A DNA stretch of 64,000 bases from Sphagnum compactum (GCA_965153455.1 OZ234493.1:7120213-7184212), one strand, 5' to 3'. Counted from the first letter of the stretch, positions 1 through 14,086 are shown. Translations and numbers: made by a program. Notes: a model not told the origin generated them from the letters alone.

Positions 1-3000
1 CAAAATTTCTCATAATGACATTTACATCTAGAAAACCTAATTGAAAATGAAGTTGTATAGAATGTGTTTTCCTTTTTTTGTAATTTGATATTCTCTTTCC
101 AACCTCCTTCTCATTGGGAATTAGTAGACTATTTTTGGTTTTCCAACCTCTATTTACTTTGGAATGAATGAATAATTTTCACCCTCCAACCACATTCTCC
201 CAACATGGAATGAGTGGACATCGCCCCTCCAACATGATTATTTGTTAATTGGATGGAAAATTTTATTTGTTTATTCTTTTAAGATCACCATTTTTTTTTG
301 GAATTCATAAAATTTGATTTTCTTTTCCCATTTCAACTTTCTCTTTTAAAATGGGTGGACCTACCTTTGCATAAATCATCTTCATGAAGAATTAAGAACA
401 CATGTTCATTGTTAATTCATGTATGCACCTCAAGTGATCTCATCTTTTAATGTCATTTCACTTTGAAATATTTCTTGACCATCATGTATTCATGATAACA
501 ATTGACGTTTTAATTCCCAACTATTTTATTATGATGGAAAAGTCCAAAATGTTTTGACCTATTTCCTTCCCTATCCTTTCACAATAACAATATTTATTAA
601 ATGAGTATAATCAAATTCATTCCTCCTAATAAAAATCTAGGTGAATACATGATTGGCCTTATAACTAATTATACCACATCATCATCATTTCCAACTTCAT
701 GGGCTAAATGGCAAAGGTTTAACAACTCATGAGTTGCCAATCCACATGTATTTCACAATTCAATGTGTAGTCAAAATGATAGTTATAAAACCCAAATTTT
801 ATTGTAGTGCTATTAAAGTTTTTGTTTCATTTGTCAATAAAATCTTTTAGAAGGATTCATATTTTAATTAAGGACAATTTCTTTCTTCTACAACTAAAAT
901 ACTAAAAATAAATCACAATTATTGGTTCAGGATTTCCATGCATTTAGCCACAAAATTGTTATTTACTAATTGGGAAGCCATGACTTTCACAAGTGTGGGA
1001 TGGTGAAGAAACATTTCAAAATTGTGAAAATAAAATGGCACGGTCAAATTAAATCAATTTAGGTATGCATGAATTAAATTGAGCATTATTTAACTCCTCA
1101 TGAACCTTGGTAAAACAAGTCACCAAATGCACATGGTGCCCAAAAAGTATAGTTTAGGATGCCCTCATTAGTGTAAACATGTAATGGTATGCATGGCATT
1201 TTTATTTATCCATCTATTTTAGGGTTGGTTTGGGGGTTGGACTTTCCAAATGTTTAAGGTGAAACTTGTGTTCACACCATTTAATTTGAATTATGTTGCC
1301 ATTCAAGTTAACATTAATCTTGTTGATGTTTCTATGTGTTCCCAAATGGATATAAGGTAAGGAGTTTGATTTGTAAGCTTTGGAAAGGGGGGAAAATGTT
1401 CATCCACTCCAAGAGAAGGCATGATTGTAAGGAGAAAGGTAGGTTTGACATAGGCCTTTGGAGGAAAGGAAAAAGTAGCCTCATCTGCCAAAGGAGACAA
1501 AGTTTGGGAACAAAATTTTAAAAAATAATTCTAGCTAACATAAACCCATTGCAAAGGAGAAAAAGGTTGGCAAGCAAACACTTAGGTTTGTAAGGGGGAA
1601 GGGAGGTCTTTAGGTAGGTACAAAATCTTCACACAAATAGACAAGTTCTTAGTTTAAAAAACACATAAATGTATGGAATTTAAAATTAAAACAATTAATG
1701 ATATTATTGTGCAAAATATTATGGTTGTGCAAGTAAAACTTCTTTCCAAATTCTTACACCTTTATATAGAAAGTTATAGTGTGTTTGGGGTACATCGACT
1801 TTTCATTTTAATGGTTCTGATTATTCATACCATGAAAGTTGTTGCATTGGAACTCAAGAAATTCCTTCATGTTCCTTATTTGATGTTTTTTCTAGACCAT
1901 TAATTTATGCACCACATTGGACTTGAAACACTTCTAAAGATTTTGAAATTTCTTAAATGTTTAAAGGGGGTTTTCTTTGTATATTTTATGAAACATTTGA
2001 AATAAAAAGGTAATTTTTGGTATGTTATGAAATAATTAAATAGTGAAGGAATATTTTATTAAAATTGAATGTATTTTAGGTTATTTTTTAATGAGTTATT
2101 TTACATTTATATAAAATATTTTTTATTTTTAATGAATTAGTTACATGCTAATTGTTTTGCACATTGTTTGGGAAAAAAATGGAAGTGACCTCCCTAGGCC
2201 TAAATTTTTTTTTCTTTAACATTCAATTTTCTAATCTATTTTATGCATCAAATTAGATTTGGATATATCATATGCTATTCATAATGGTGACAAGTGAATG
2301 TTATTTCTTTTGGAAATTTAGGTAAATTTAGGTTTCCCAAAGTTTAAATAAACATGCTTTTGGATTTTTCTGAAAAGGATTGACCTTTTGTCATTTTCAT
2401 CTTATTATTATCATTTCCATGTATCCATTTATAACCTACATATATTTAATTGGGCCTTTGTGTTCAATATTTGAGTTTTTTATGAACATATTGATGATAA
2501 GCTTGATTACTTACTTCTTCACCTAGCTTGTTGTTTCCATTGGTTTATATTTTAGGACCTATCTATCTTCCCTAATTGGCTATTGTCGTAGGTTTGAAAT
2601 TGATGTAACATTTTGAATTTTAGATTACAAACCTTAACGTTTTTGAAAAATGATGCAAGATGTTATATGATTTGTTAAGAATTTTATTATTGGCTTGTGA
2701 GAGAAGAAACATGGAGAAACATTTCATCTGCATGTTCTTTGCCTTTAGAATATTGAGTTGAGTTTTATGCCACCAAACCTTCTAGTATCATAGATATCAT
2801 GAGTCTTAATGCATTACTAAAAGAGATATGAAAAGGTGAATAAAGGGCATCCTTACTTCAAGTTAACATAAAAAATCACAAATCTAAAAGTTAAAAGCAT
2901 CATGATTTGTCACAAACTAATGCACCTTGGAAATTTTGGCTAATATATAAAAATTTACAATCTAATAAGGTATTTTAGCCCATGCACATGCAAATTGAGT

Positions 3001-4475
3001 AGACATTAACCAAGTTTTATATAACATATTTATGCTTACATATAATGCACACTTACTAATTGACAATGCAACTAAGACCATTGTCACATAATTGACATTA
3101 GGATTTTGTGTTGCATCAATGAAGAAAGTCAAGAAGACCTAAATATGATGCTCAAAACAATGTGCATCAAGAGTATCAACGAACACTCATGATCTCTTTT
3201 ATACAACAGGGCACCATATTAGAAAAAGCCAATGTAAGAAAATTGTTTGTTTCCATCCTTTTGAAGTTTTGTTGTTAGGTTTGTTTTTTCAGGTTTTTAT
3301 TTATTTATTTATGGTTATGCACATGTTAGTCAAGTTTGGACATAAAGAGAGGAAACTTTCAATTTTTTAAAGATTGATTCTATAAACTTGTATGGGAATA
3401 GACTATTATTTTTTGACTCTCAAAGTGGACATCCAATGTTTAAGAGTTATTTCCTCTTACAAGTTTGTATAAATACAAAACTACAATCCTACAATATCAT
3501 GAGTTGTGTTGATCATGTAGCCAATATTGGTACCAAACTTAGATTTGTAAAAAAATCAGTATTGAAGTACTCATATATATATGTGTGTGTGTGTATGTTG
3601 CACTTGGGCACCTTCTCTTGATAAGGATTAAGAACCATTGTTGTACCAACTTGGGCTTCGCGTTGTTGTGCATTATTAGAGATGGTCAACTTTTTTTTTT
3701 TCTCTTGTCTTCTTATGTTCTCATATGGTTTCCAATAGTTCATCATTATTTATATCAATGTCAAAATCAAATTTAAATTAATATAAATTATTGTGGACAT
3801 GAAAAGGCACATGTTAATTTGTCTTTTCATATTCATGTTGGTGGTAGAGAAAAGGAGTGAGATAGTTATTTAAATTTTTTTAAAGAAAGGTGCTAGTTAT
3901 TAGCAAAGAATGAAATAATTAAGCTTGAAATTGAGATAGTTGTCTCTAGAATTGTGTAGGGATGACCATACAAAGGATTATATAAAATCTCCCATGTACT
4001 CGTTCTTCAAGATTTTTCGTCAACATATTAGTGTAGTACCATACTGCAATTCATGGGTAGCTTCAACACATGTGTCCAATTGGGTGAGGTCCTAAATGAG
4101 TAGATGAGGAAGCATCTGATGCACCAGACAATTATACAGTCGTTGAATTCAGTTCTGGTTCCAAGTATTGAATTGGGATCTTGTGCAGTCCATTTCTAGG
4201 AGAGTTAAATTTGTACAGCAGGGATCTGTTTCTCATAGTTCAGGAACAGGAATGCCATGTTAAGAACCAATGAAATGTACATACAAATATGTAACATAAT
4301 CTCACAAACATACTCATAGAGTCTACCTTGCATACCACAGCCTTTTGGTCATAAACTTCAAGCTTTCAGAAAATGCAGGAAGACAGATTTGTGAGCAATT
4401 TGGACTTGGTGATAGTTGAAGTACTACTAAAATTGATTCATGCTGTGAGTACACCTGAAGCCCACTGAGAATTTA
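1..4475. other. AT-rich intergenic region, no gene seen
   Basis: Both strands show only short, compositionally biased open frames of under 80 codons with no recognisable domain. The stretch is AT-rich with many homopolymer runs and one short TA/TG microsatellite near 3575-3595. I see no transposase, reverse transcriptase or RNA gene. The last few hundred bases (about 4000-4475) probably hold the 3' UTR of the minus-strand laccase gene that follows. Confidence 0.6.
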
Positions 4476-7400
4476 TCATGAGGTAGAATTGACCAAGCTG
4501 TTGCTTGGGCAAATGGGGAGATCTGTGGGAGGTGCCGAAAGCGTCTGGTTGGGCCCACTTCCCTCTCTCACCAGAAATGCCATCTCCATCCCCCAACTAA
4601 TGTGAATCTCAATGTGACAATGCAAGAGCCAAACCCCTGCATCACAGAGTTAAGGAATACACAATGTGTGAATATTAAAAGTGCAATATGGATCAGCCAA
4701 CCCAGTTCAAAGATTTGAACAGATGAAGCTTGAAATGTTGGATTGCTAAGAAATTTCAAGGTTTAGGCACAGGTTTTACAGTCTAATATTGGCAAACTTT
4801 GCAAGGCATACATGCTACTGTTCCTCTATGATTTGGGAATTGGCAGTTCAGGAAGAGGTGTATGTGCAAAATGGTAGACCATACACCTCTTGATCCTGGA
4901 CTGTAAATTTCCAAACAATGTACCTATGAGCTCCGAAGTTGCAACAATTGCTTCATGTGCAGTAAGTTAGCCTAAGAACAAGAAAACCAACCAGGATTGT
5001 CAGCTTGGAATCGAATGGCCACCCAACCACCAGCTGGCACTGCATATGTGTTGCGGAAGGGTGGGTTGATGACATTGAAAGTCGCAGGAGAGGAGTCTGG
5101 GTCATAGTTGCCATATCCTCTCCCCACTACAAAGAAGCTGTACCCATGAAGATGGAAAGGGTGCATCTCAAACATCAATATGCTTGTGTCTTGCAAGACT
5201 AACTGCCATATTTACAGAGTGCACATGTTAGAGATCTAGGGAAAAAACTGTCAATCCCCAAGATGACAATATTGCTGGTAATGGAATGCTCTCAATGATT
5301 GTAGCAGACAGTGCATTGCTAAACACAATTTTCCGGTTACTGACCAATTGATCATGACAAAGGCCATTCCAGGAGTTGGGCTACATTTTTATTCTTGGCA
5401 CATAAAGTTCTTTGCCGACACCAAGGCCAAGCAAAGCATCTAAGTATGTTCAATGTCCAAATTATGGGTAGGAAGAGATCACCTGGACACTTGAATTGAA
5501 GTCTATAACACTGAGCTTTGTTCCAGATCCAGGAGCTGGATTCAAGTTTGAACTGTCGCCTGTATAGTTGAAGGGATTCAGAGGCCGATCTGGGAAAGTT
5601 AAATCAAGGCTTGAATTGAGCACATTCAGGCCATGATCATATAAATAAGCTAGCTCCAGCAGACTCCTGTGCGTGTTATTGGGCTGCACAAATGAGATGT
5701 TGCTTACAGAAGCCATGATTCTATCACCATCAAAACCATCACAAATTGGTTGGGGTGGACAGCTATCTGAGCTACCAAGCCCATAACCTACAGTGAATAA
5801 CAAATCTCTGTCGATTGTTTGTGGTACAGTCAGTGTCTGGTCACTTGTATTTACACAATGCACTAAGCTCTCAAAGTAGTCCACATATGCAGCATCATTT
5901 GCAGCTGGAAATGTAGGCATGTTGATTGTCTGTACATGTGAGCTTGCACTGTATGTGAAAAGTGCAGTTGCAGGAGTTAAGGGGTAAGGCACCTGCAAGA
6001 AAGTGGTGGTCAAAATTTTTGTAAGTCCTTTCTCGGGTCTTTTGTAGGTCCAAGTTATCTGCAGTGAGAAAGGCGAGGTCTATGTTGGAACTTGTGTTTG
6101 ACAAGTGAGTAGATTATAACATGGTGTCACTCAAATGATATGGGCTACTGCTTCCGTCTTGGCTCAGGTGGATAGACCAGTGTTTATTGGGGCAAATTGG
6201 CAATCCCCTTCTTTGCCCAAGAGCTCCAGTCCCCTGGGGCCTACACAACAAACCCATAGTCTCCAGCTAAATTTGGAGAGGGTAGAAGGCATCATGGTGT
6301 AGGACTTGGGAGCTTACTGTGGAATAGGGGGCCACAGAGAAGGGAGTAGCTGCCATGTAAAACTTCCCAGAAGTGTGGTTTGCTGTGACAAGAACATCCA
6401 CTGACTGGCCTGGTTGCACAATCACAACATCCACCGTAAAGGGTTGGACATAGCCAGAGTCGGTCCGCACCAGTACAAGTGAGTGGTTTGCAAGTGCAAA
6501 ATAGAGCCCAAAATTCATGCATGAATTCACAATGTGGACCAGGTAGGTGTATCCTGGTGTAGCCTTCACTTTGAGAGCATCTGCATAAAATATGTCCACG
6601 GTTTGTCAGTTCAGAGCACATCAATTATACATGTGCCAACAAGTATACATGTGGCTGCATGTGCATCTTCATGCTAGGGCTCTGGTATCCTTCCCAGAGG
6701 TTGGACCTTTCCAGCTACCCAAAAAAAAAAAACATGTGCATTCTCTAAGCCAAATTCCTGGAAGACACATGGAACCCCAACACTCCTGCAGTATGTACAG
6801 CTGGTTGATGACCTAGTGAAGAACCCCATCAGATTTTCTCCCCATCAGAGCTGGAATTGTATGATGTCCAGTGGTGAAGGTGTGAATTGAGTGATGCCCA
6901 GACCTTCACAATTTGCACAGGATTGACAGTGGGCTACCTACAAGTGCAGGAGTTACAGAGTAAACTGTAACCCTAGTACCTGCTGAGGAGAAGTTGTACA
7001 AGTAGCCAGGGTGACCATTAATGGTAAGGGCATCTGAAATCCTGTAGGCACCGCCTGTAGCCAGAGCATCAGTCACAACCTGCTCCACATCGGCATTCCA
7101 CCATTCTCCTGAAAATCCATGTGACCCACAGTCACAAATTGTCTCAAGGTTCAGAACTCTCAGATTAACCTTGATCTCATCAACTCTCAGGCTGGCATTC
7201 AGAAACTGGTTATGTACACATCCTAGACCTAATCCCATTTTTAATGTTCTAAACTCCTGCATGGGGTAAAGCTCAACTTATAAATATGCTAGAACTTTGC
7301 ATACTGAAGTGGGAAAGGATCTCAGTGACAGAGCAAATGGTTAGAAGTTCTTGAACGGATTTGGAGCCCTCAGTTTCTAGACATTGCTCATGGTGAAATG

Positions 7401-8810
7401 ATGATGTGTTTGTGAACGGAATGAACTCAGGGGGCCAACCAAGTATAGCTGTGAGTTCTCGTTGAGCCCTGGGAAATGGGTACCAGGGCGGAGCATCATT
7501 CATACGGTGCTTCCGACGGTAGACAATGATAGCTCCATGCAGAGATGCACGTTGCCAGGAGGTGTGCGCATGCCACCAGAGAGTGCCTGTTTGGTTCACT
7601 ACCCTAAACCTGCAGTTCAAGATCATATGAGAAAACAGTCAAGTCTAGGCCTACAGTGCAAGAGTGCAAACCAAAAGAAGCATCATCATTACTGGGTAGT
7701 ACTTAGATTACAAATCTCAGAAGCTGCTGCAACAACCACCGACCGATGTGGGACGCGATATTCACAACTGCGGCCCACAACCTAAACCCTAAACCCTGCA
7801 CCTGTGTGTATAGGATTGATTCTGTTGAATGGGACACTGCGTTATGTATGGCACTCCATCTGCCCAGCCTGTCCGTAGCTGCCGCACACCATGCCTGCAT
7901 CCATCATGATTGAATAAACTTCAAGGATGTCATGTGCCAGGACCGGCACCACTGTGAACATGACTTCTGATCAGCGGGTTCAGGAGGAAGAACAAATAGC
8001 TAGCTGCAGCAGCAGCGACAGTTTCTCCATGTCTCATTTTTTTTTTCCGGAAGATTGTAACCAGCACATTGATCAAGTGGAGAATCTTGAGCTGATTACA
8101 ACTACAATATGGTTGTCATGAATCACACTCTCAGCAAACAAAAGAAATATTGCGTGGGGCGAGAAGAAGAGAAAAACCAACCAGTGAATGGTGACGGGAT
8201 GTGGGATCAAGTTTGTAACCGTAACAATCAACGAGTCACCCTCATGTAAGTGAAGCTTAGGCCCCGGGTACTGACCGTTCACAACGGGCATAGACTTGGT
8301 GTAATTCAACCTCGTCACGTTTGCGTAGTCCACCTGCAGCAACCAAATCCAAAGCTCATTAAGAATCATTCCCAACTTCAGAAGATATTAATAGAATCCC
8401 AGTCTTACTCTTGAATATGCTACAGCTTCTCAGATATTCTCAGATCATGAATAATTTCATACTGACCAGAGCTCTGCACAGAGTCAAGAACTGCAGATGG
8501 GCATGATGCTCAAGAGCCTGAGATCAAGTGCAGTAAACAATATTACAAGTTCTATTGTCCCAGCATCATGATTTGCACGTCCTGCAGGGAGAATTATAGG
8601 GTATTGCAGGGAGTATTTAATAGTCTGAGCAGTTGGGTAAAGGGGATACAGATGTGTGTGTGTGTGTGTGTGTGTACATACCCGGAAATCATAGATTCGA
8701 GTAGTGGTACCTGGATCATTGGCTGCTGCAATTCGACTGCATGCAGAGCAGGAACAAAGAACTGTGACAAATAATAGATAACAGTACAAATGCACCTGAT
8801 CAATGAACAT
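4476..8810 (-). CDS. Laccase (multicopper oxidase), nine exons, complete
   Basis: Secreted p-diphenol:O2 oxidoreductase. Plant laccases oxidise monolignols and other phenolics in the cell wall while reducing O2 to water. Exons on the minus strand, high to low: 8810-8682, 8333-8182, 7894-7802, 7609-7440, 7108-6980, 6580-6318, 5992-5483, 5202-4992, 4636-4476. All junctions are GT-AG and phase-consistent, giving 605 residues, normal for the family. A hydrophobic signal peptide (about residues 6-20) follows the chosen Met. An in-frame ATG at 8912 would add 34 polar residues ahead of it, so I prefer 8810. Copper ligands are all present: HWHG (93-96), WWHAH (136-140), HPFHLHG (496-502) and [12 protein letters not shown] (558-569), with Met569 as the type-1 axial residue. 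Many N-glycosylation sequons fit secretion. The 93-bp exon is easily missed but restores [13 protein letters not shown]. No lesion was seen. Confidence 0.93.
8653..8675. repeat. (TG)n microsatellite in laccase intron 1
   Basis: An uninterrupted TG run lies a few bases inside the first laccase intron, immediately downstream of the exon 1 splice donor as read on the minus strand. Length changes here could affect splicing of exon 1; that effect is inference. Confidence 0.8.
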
Positions 8811-8912
8811 TGCAGCAGCATCAGGCGGAGGTTCAATTAGATGTCTGCAGGAGTCTAAATCTTCTTCTTCTGGATGCAACTCTCTTGTTGTTGTTGTTGT
8901 TGTAGGACCCAT

Positions 8913-10016
8913 GATGAGTTTTCAATGTCCACTCTATCTATCTATCTATGTATCACTAAAAAGAGAAACAAAAACAGAGATGAGCAATGGATTAATTATG
9001 CAATTAACCCAAGATGGATTATGTCATGTGGAGGCTGAATCTTGTGATCTGCTTCGGGAACTCATGTGCTGTGTTTGAACAATTTCGAATTTTGAAATTG
9101 GGAAATTGACGTGCCAGAGGCTGAGCGTAGCAGCGAGCGAGAGGCACTGCATGAGAGACGCACACCGGACGACTCCCACACGAGAGGCCGGCCAGGCCTA
9201 AGGTGTGCCTGTACTTCCGACCGCCTCGTGATCTACGACGTGTGATTCATGCATTTAATTTTTTAAAAATCAAATTTTAAATGCTTTTATGTAGCTTATT
9301 AATTTAAAAATTCAGGTTTAATGTGACTAATTTAATTATTTTTATTTTAAAAACAGTGAAAAAATCTCCCTTTAAACATCACAAAAATTTCATGTTGTTA
9401 TTGACTTTCTGAAAATAAAATTTGCCAAGTTGCAAACCCTTGAGCATTATTAACCCATGCATTAACACCATGTGTGGTGGTGTTTAGTTGTTTGCTTGGA
9501 CATTTCTTATTATGGTTTAAATACAATCAAAACATAACATGATAATAATTAAATCTAAAATCCTTTTAAAATAAAAAAAATAAACTTCATGTAGATTGTG
9601 ATTTTATCATTCAAATTTTATTAAATTTTTATATCAGTTTTGGTGTTGAGGGCTTTGTTAAAGAAATATGGAAACTTACCATTCAAAAAATACTTTGGTG
9701 CACTCAATCACTTTTCACTACATGCCCATCCACCAACTCTGGCAGCCTTAGAATTTGGGCTCTTGCGCTGCTCTCCTGATGACATACAACACTTGCTACA
9801 CAAAAAGGTTCCTTACAAACCTTGTGCACACAGTACTTGATTTCAGAGTAATCCATGTGAAGAGTATCTTTCTGCATTTCTCCTACAAGCAATGTTAGAC
9901 TGTGGACCATGATGCCATCTCAAGTGGGTCTAGGGTTTAGGGTTTAGATACACATGAAAAATTAGACAAACCTCAGTAAGAATCTTATTTGCCTTTGTCA
10001 ACTTCGTAGTTTGCTA
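8913..10016. other. Intergenic region between laccase and the kinase pseudogene
   Basis: This includes the likely laccase 5' flank (about 8913-9250), a moderately GC-rich patch near 9100-9240, and AT-rich sequence beyond. Two telomere-like TAGGGTTTAGGGTT words occur near 9931-9948. No open frame resembles a known protein. Confidence 0.5.
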
Positions 10017-10379
10017 TTAGACCTTGTGTTGCTGTGTGGAACTGTACTCAATGGATATATCCTCACTGCTATCATTGGCTGAACTGCTGGAGTTACCCAG
10101 TGGGACAGGCAGGGGAGGTTGGGTGATTAGATTACTCCTTATACTCCCACTTTTCACACTGCTTGCCACCCATGACAAGCTTGAACTGCTGGAGTAACCA
10201 GGGGGCAAAGGAGGAGGACGTGTCATTATATCACTCCTTATACTCCCACTTTTGACAGACCCAGATGACAGCTGCCTTTGAAGAAGGATGTTCCATTGTA
10301 CAGTTGGTGTTCCATTAACACCCAGTCGTGAATTATGTATTGACCTTGGTACCCAACTCTTCTTTGTTCTCATTGACAC
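10017..10379 (-). CDS. Hypothetical Ser/Pro-rich ORF with an internal duplication
   Basis: A 120-codon open frame just downstream of the PERK-like pseudogene. I do not recognise the product. It contains two copies of a roughly 35-residue unit built around SVKSGSIRS, followed by a Pro-rich and a Ser-rich stretch. Low-complexity Ser/Pro tails occur in receptor-kinase C termini, so this may be a detached tail of the neighbouring PERK-like gene, whose own frame ends at 10429. It may also be non-coding repeat that happens to be open. No canonical domain is visible. Confidence 0.25.
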   Translation of the reverse strand: MSMRTKKSWVPRSIHNSRLGVNGTPTVQWNILLQRQLSSGSVKSGSIRSDIMTRPPPLPPGYSSSSSLSWVASSVKSGSIRSNLITQPPLPVPLGNSSSSANDSSEDISIEYSSTQQHKV

Positions 10380-10428
10380 AGGGTCATGTTCTCTAGCATC
10401 AATTGAAGCCTATCCATAACTGGGTGGA

Positions 10429-12873
10429 TCAGATTCCGATTCCATGCCTGGTGTATTGGCCTCCTCCCATGCCTTTTGTGCTACTGTACTCACTGCCAAG
10501 ATGTAATTTGCTCTTGGGAGCAAATTTATGAAATTTCTGCATATTGTCAGCATTGACATGCTGTTGTGTGTCGTAATCTGAGCTCCCTTCACCAAAATGG
10601 CTAACACCGAAGTTAGAATTGTGCTCTAAAGGCTGACCTGGCTTTGAGCCTTGGTGAAAGCCAGCATTTTCTATGTCAAATTCCAGTGCTCAGACAACCT
10701 GTTCCAGGATCAAATGAAAAGTTAATTTCCAGTTGTTTTAGAGATCACCCAGTTGTGGGTAGTAGACCTTCCCACTGTACCTTTTTCCATTTTGTAATAA
10801 AGCTTCTTTTCTTTGAAAGGTTAACAATAGCAGAGAATTCTTTCCACAAATTTTGAGCAATATGTATCGTTCCTGCATGGTGGAAACATTTGGTATCATG
10901 TCTTGAGGTGGATCATTTGACTGACCTGTGACATTTTGGGGTGCATGGATGCAGTATGGAATACACAAGCAGCTGCAGCTTCAATTATACAGAAAATTTC
11001 CTTTTTGTCATAATCTTCTCCTAGTTCCAGGTCCACAAGAGGTTCCACATTATTCCTGTCTTCCAGCACAACAGTCATTAGTGGACAGGCCCACTCAACC
11101 AGGCTCTCATCCCCGATTGGCTGCCTTGTGTCGACAGGTTTGCGCCCTGTAATGCGTTCAAGCAACATAACACCAAAAGAATACACATCTGATTTTTCTG
11201 GCAGCTTCACACTTGCTGCATATTCTGGAGCTAATAGCCAAATGTTCCCATCACATGAGTCATCGCATGGGTGTTTGCATCTGGTTCCAATTTTGCAAGT
11301 CCAAAATCTGCAAACTGTGCAGACGCAGTATACACATTGAAGCCATACTTATCAGCAACCCTTCAGGACACAGTAACTTCCAATATTGATTGCCAAAGGA
11401 TCTCCTGGCTCAAAGAGAGACCACTCAAGAAAATCCTTCAAGTAAGAGATGTATCAATAACCACATTTCACATGTTCAGGTAGTGTGACAGATGGATTTG
11501 GAGACCGGGAGCCCCTTCATTCACAATATCTTCCAAATAAGTGGCCTCTGCATTGAGTAGGGGGATGAAACCTTCAGCTTGCAGCAAGATTCGCATTTGG
11601 GTTTCACATTAGCATACCTGAGCCTCGAAGTTGTTGTCAAGCAAAATGTTGGAGGCTGTGATGTCACGATGGATGATGCGGGGATGACAGTCTTCATGAA
11701 GGTATGCAAGCTCAAGTGCAGATCCAAGGGCAACTCTCGCTCTTGTGGCCCAGAATGACAACCCCTCTCTTCTTGCCTACAAAATGCCAACAAAATCCCC
11801 TATAGATCACATCAAATACCTGAACTTTTAGGGTAAAGATTGCAGTGATTTGGTCATTGTAGGGATCATAAGGATATAGTAGGATATCCCTAAAACCTAA
11901 ACCCTAAAAGCATTGGCAGTCTTACCATGAGGATGATCATCAAGGGGGCCATTGGGAACAAAGTCATACACCAAGAGTCGCTGGTTGTCGGCAATACAGT
12001 AGCCACACTTATACTAAGTGACAGTGATGAACCTGAGTGATGATTTCAACTTCAGCTCTGAATGTCACCTTGAGTTCCAGTGATGGTAAGCTGCTTCACT
12101 GTAACAGCCTGACCACTTGGCAATTTCCCTTTGTAGACATGTCCAGAACCCCCGTCTCCGAGAACATTCAAAGGGGCAAATCCATCTGTGGCTGTGTACA
12201 ACTCATCATAATTGAACCCCAGTCGTGAGTCACCTGCAGTTTGTGAGCTCATCAGGAGTTTTCCAGCAGCACTTGATCCTGCTGCTGATGCCACATTGTG
12301 GTCTGAATGTGGATTGGGTGGGGGTGCACAAGGATCAGGACCTGCCTTAAGAGCCACCACAGACGGTAACTGTTTGCCACCAATGTCACCATCCTTGCTA
12401 TTCTTCTTCATCTTCTTCTTCAAGCAACAATAGATAAAGATTGACAGAAACACAATTGCTACTAGCCCTGCTGCAGCAATTCCAATCAGCAGTAGTGTTG
12501 GAGATGAGGATGAAGATGATGATGAGGGTGAGGGTGAAACAGTTCCAGTTGTATGTGGTGTCCGGGAGGAGGTAGTGGTACCATGAGGAGCAGCATTTGG
12601 CAGGGAATATGACACATCTGAGGAGGGAGGGGAGTGTTTGGAGGCACTTACTGTACGAGTAACAGCACTTGGGACAGCAGGCAAAGAATTTACATTGTGA
12701 GGAGCAGCAGCACTCACAGCAGGAGGTACAGAAGGTGCATTAGGAGGAGTTGCAAGTAGCACAGGAGATGGCACAACAGCAGCCAGAGCTGGAGGTGAGG
12801 CTGTAACAATTTGTGGCAAAGCAACAGCCCCAGACATAGGAGGTGGACTCCCAGCTGGAGCTACACCTGACAT
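10429..12873 (-). pseudogene. PERK-type (proline-rich extensin-like) receptor kinase pseudogene
   Basis: The parent family is plasma-membrane Ser/Thr kinases with a Pro/Ser-rich wall-facing segment. The order is typical: no signal peptide, Pro/Ser/Ala-rich ectodomain (codons 1-130), transmembrane helix (about 131-153) followed by KKKMKKN, then kinase (FNYDELYTATDGF, Gly-loop LGDGGSGHVYKG, VTVKQL). Later pieces include [40 protein letters not shown] and a PERK-like tail (GSSDYDTQQHVNADN) ending at 10429. Lesions visible directly: a frameshift near 12056 after TGTQG; an in-frame TAA at 12009-12011 with a further frame change; and a one-base loss at 11231-11233 turning FGYLAPE into FGY-stop. The catalytic-loop Lys of HRDIK is Thr. 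Several independent lesions make this a pseudogene rather than a sequencing slip, though assembly error is not excluded. Confidence 0.85.
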
Positions 12874-14086
12874 GGCTCCAGATAGTCAAACACATAGGTC
12901 CCAACACCTCAAGAATGTCTTTTGGTAAATCACTGGCATCTGTCAACTCATAGCTGAGCCCAAATCTGTTAGTACCCAAATCCTTCTGTATTGAGTTTCC
13001 TTCAGATGTCTACCCCTGGCAAATGTAGAGATGGTCAACACTTCAACATGCCCCAGATGATCGAACACAAAGGAAAGCTGGCTTTTCATTCACCTGCAAG
13101 ACAAAACCAGAAGCCTCAGAATACTAAAAAAATTCAAGCAAAGTTCCTGCCCTTGATAGCATCCTTTGGCATGATCTACATTCAAAAAGCACCTGATGAA
13201 CCCTGATGAGCCCCCCCCTTTGCTTTTTGTACTGATGGTGTTTGTGAGAAATACTTGGGACCCCTGGTTCAGACATGACACTCTTGTAGTTGGTGACCAG
13301 CCACAGAAACGGATGTTTTGCCAGAAGCAGGAATATCTGATGATGGGTTTCTTTCTAATGGGTCACCTTCTCTTTTATCTTTCTTCCCTACATTTCTGGT
13401 GACAAAGAATGACTTTTCCTTTTCATAGCTACCATGACTCTGAGCTTCCAAACAAACTGCAACAAAACTGGCCCAAATGTCCATTACCCCCATCACACTC
13501 ACAAAACGCACAACAGTAAACTGACACCCAGGAAAACCCCAGCTACAAAAACTTCCCCAAATGGCTATGGAGAACTGATCTCTTGGCCATATCATGAACT
13601 TCAAATTAACAAATGAAAAGCTCTCAAAGGACTTCCTGGATGCAACAAGCTCTCCAAGAACTCATCTGGATCCAACAAGCTCTCCAAGGATAAAATCTGG
13701 ATCCCCAAGCTCTCAAAGGACTCACCTGGATCCAAGAGTCTGAAGTCTTCAAAAAGAAGAAGACCCACAATCCGCATTGCTCCAGGCCTTCTCGGTACAT
13801 AGCAGTTCCAAGGTCCACAGTGCCCATGCATGCAACACCAACCTAAGTAGAGGAAAAAAAAACCCACCCAAAAATAAAAACACAAAACTCCAAAGCTCCA
13901 AAACCCTCAAAGATCAGAGCCTGAAAAAAGCATGAAGTTATACAACAATTCCACAAGCTTGTTTGCATCCCCAAAAAAAGAAACTCCCAAATTTCAAGGT
14001 TCTGAGCTTGAAGGAAAACACACACACACACAAATAGGTACACTTGCACAACTGATACCCACCAACTTGCTGGAGGAATGCATCCA
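12874..14086. other. Upstream flank of the kinase pseudogene, no gene recognised
   Basis: Several short open frames of up to about 110 codons occur on both strands without recognisable domains. At 13620-13740 an imperfect short tandem array repeats the words CTCTCAAAGGACT and CTGGATCCAA. A (CA)n run lies at about 14018-14032. It may include the old promoter and 5' UTR of the PERK-like gene. Confidence 0.4.

Noticed and set aside
7781-7800. CCTAAACCCTAAACCCTGC as an interstitial telomere
   Set aside because: Two copies in a laccase intron; such words are common by chance in plant introns and no array is present.
8811-8912. Upstream in-frame ATG of the laccase (MGPTTTTTT start)
   Set aside because: It would place 34 polar residues before the signal peptide, unlike any secreted laccase; the ATG at 8810 is preferred.
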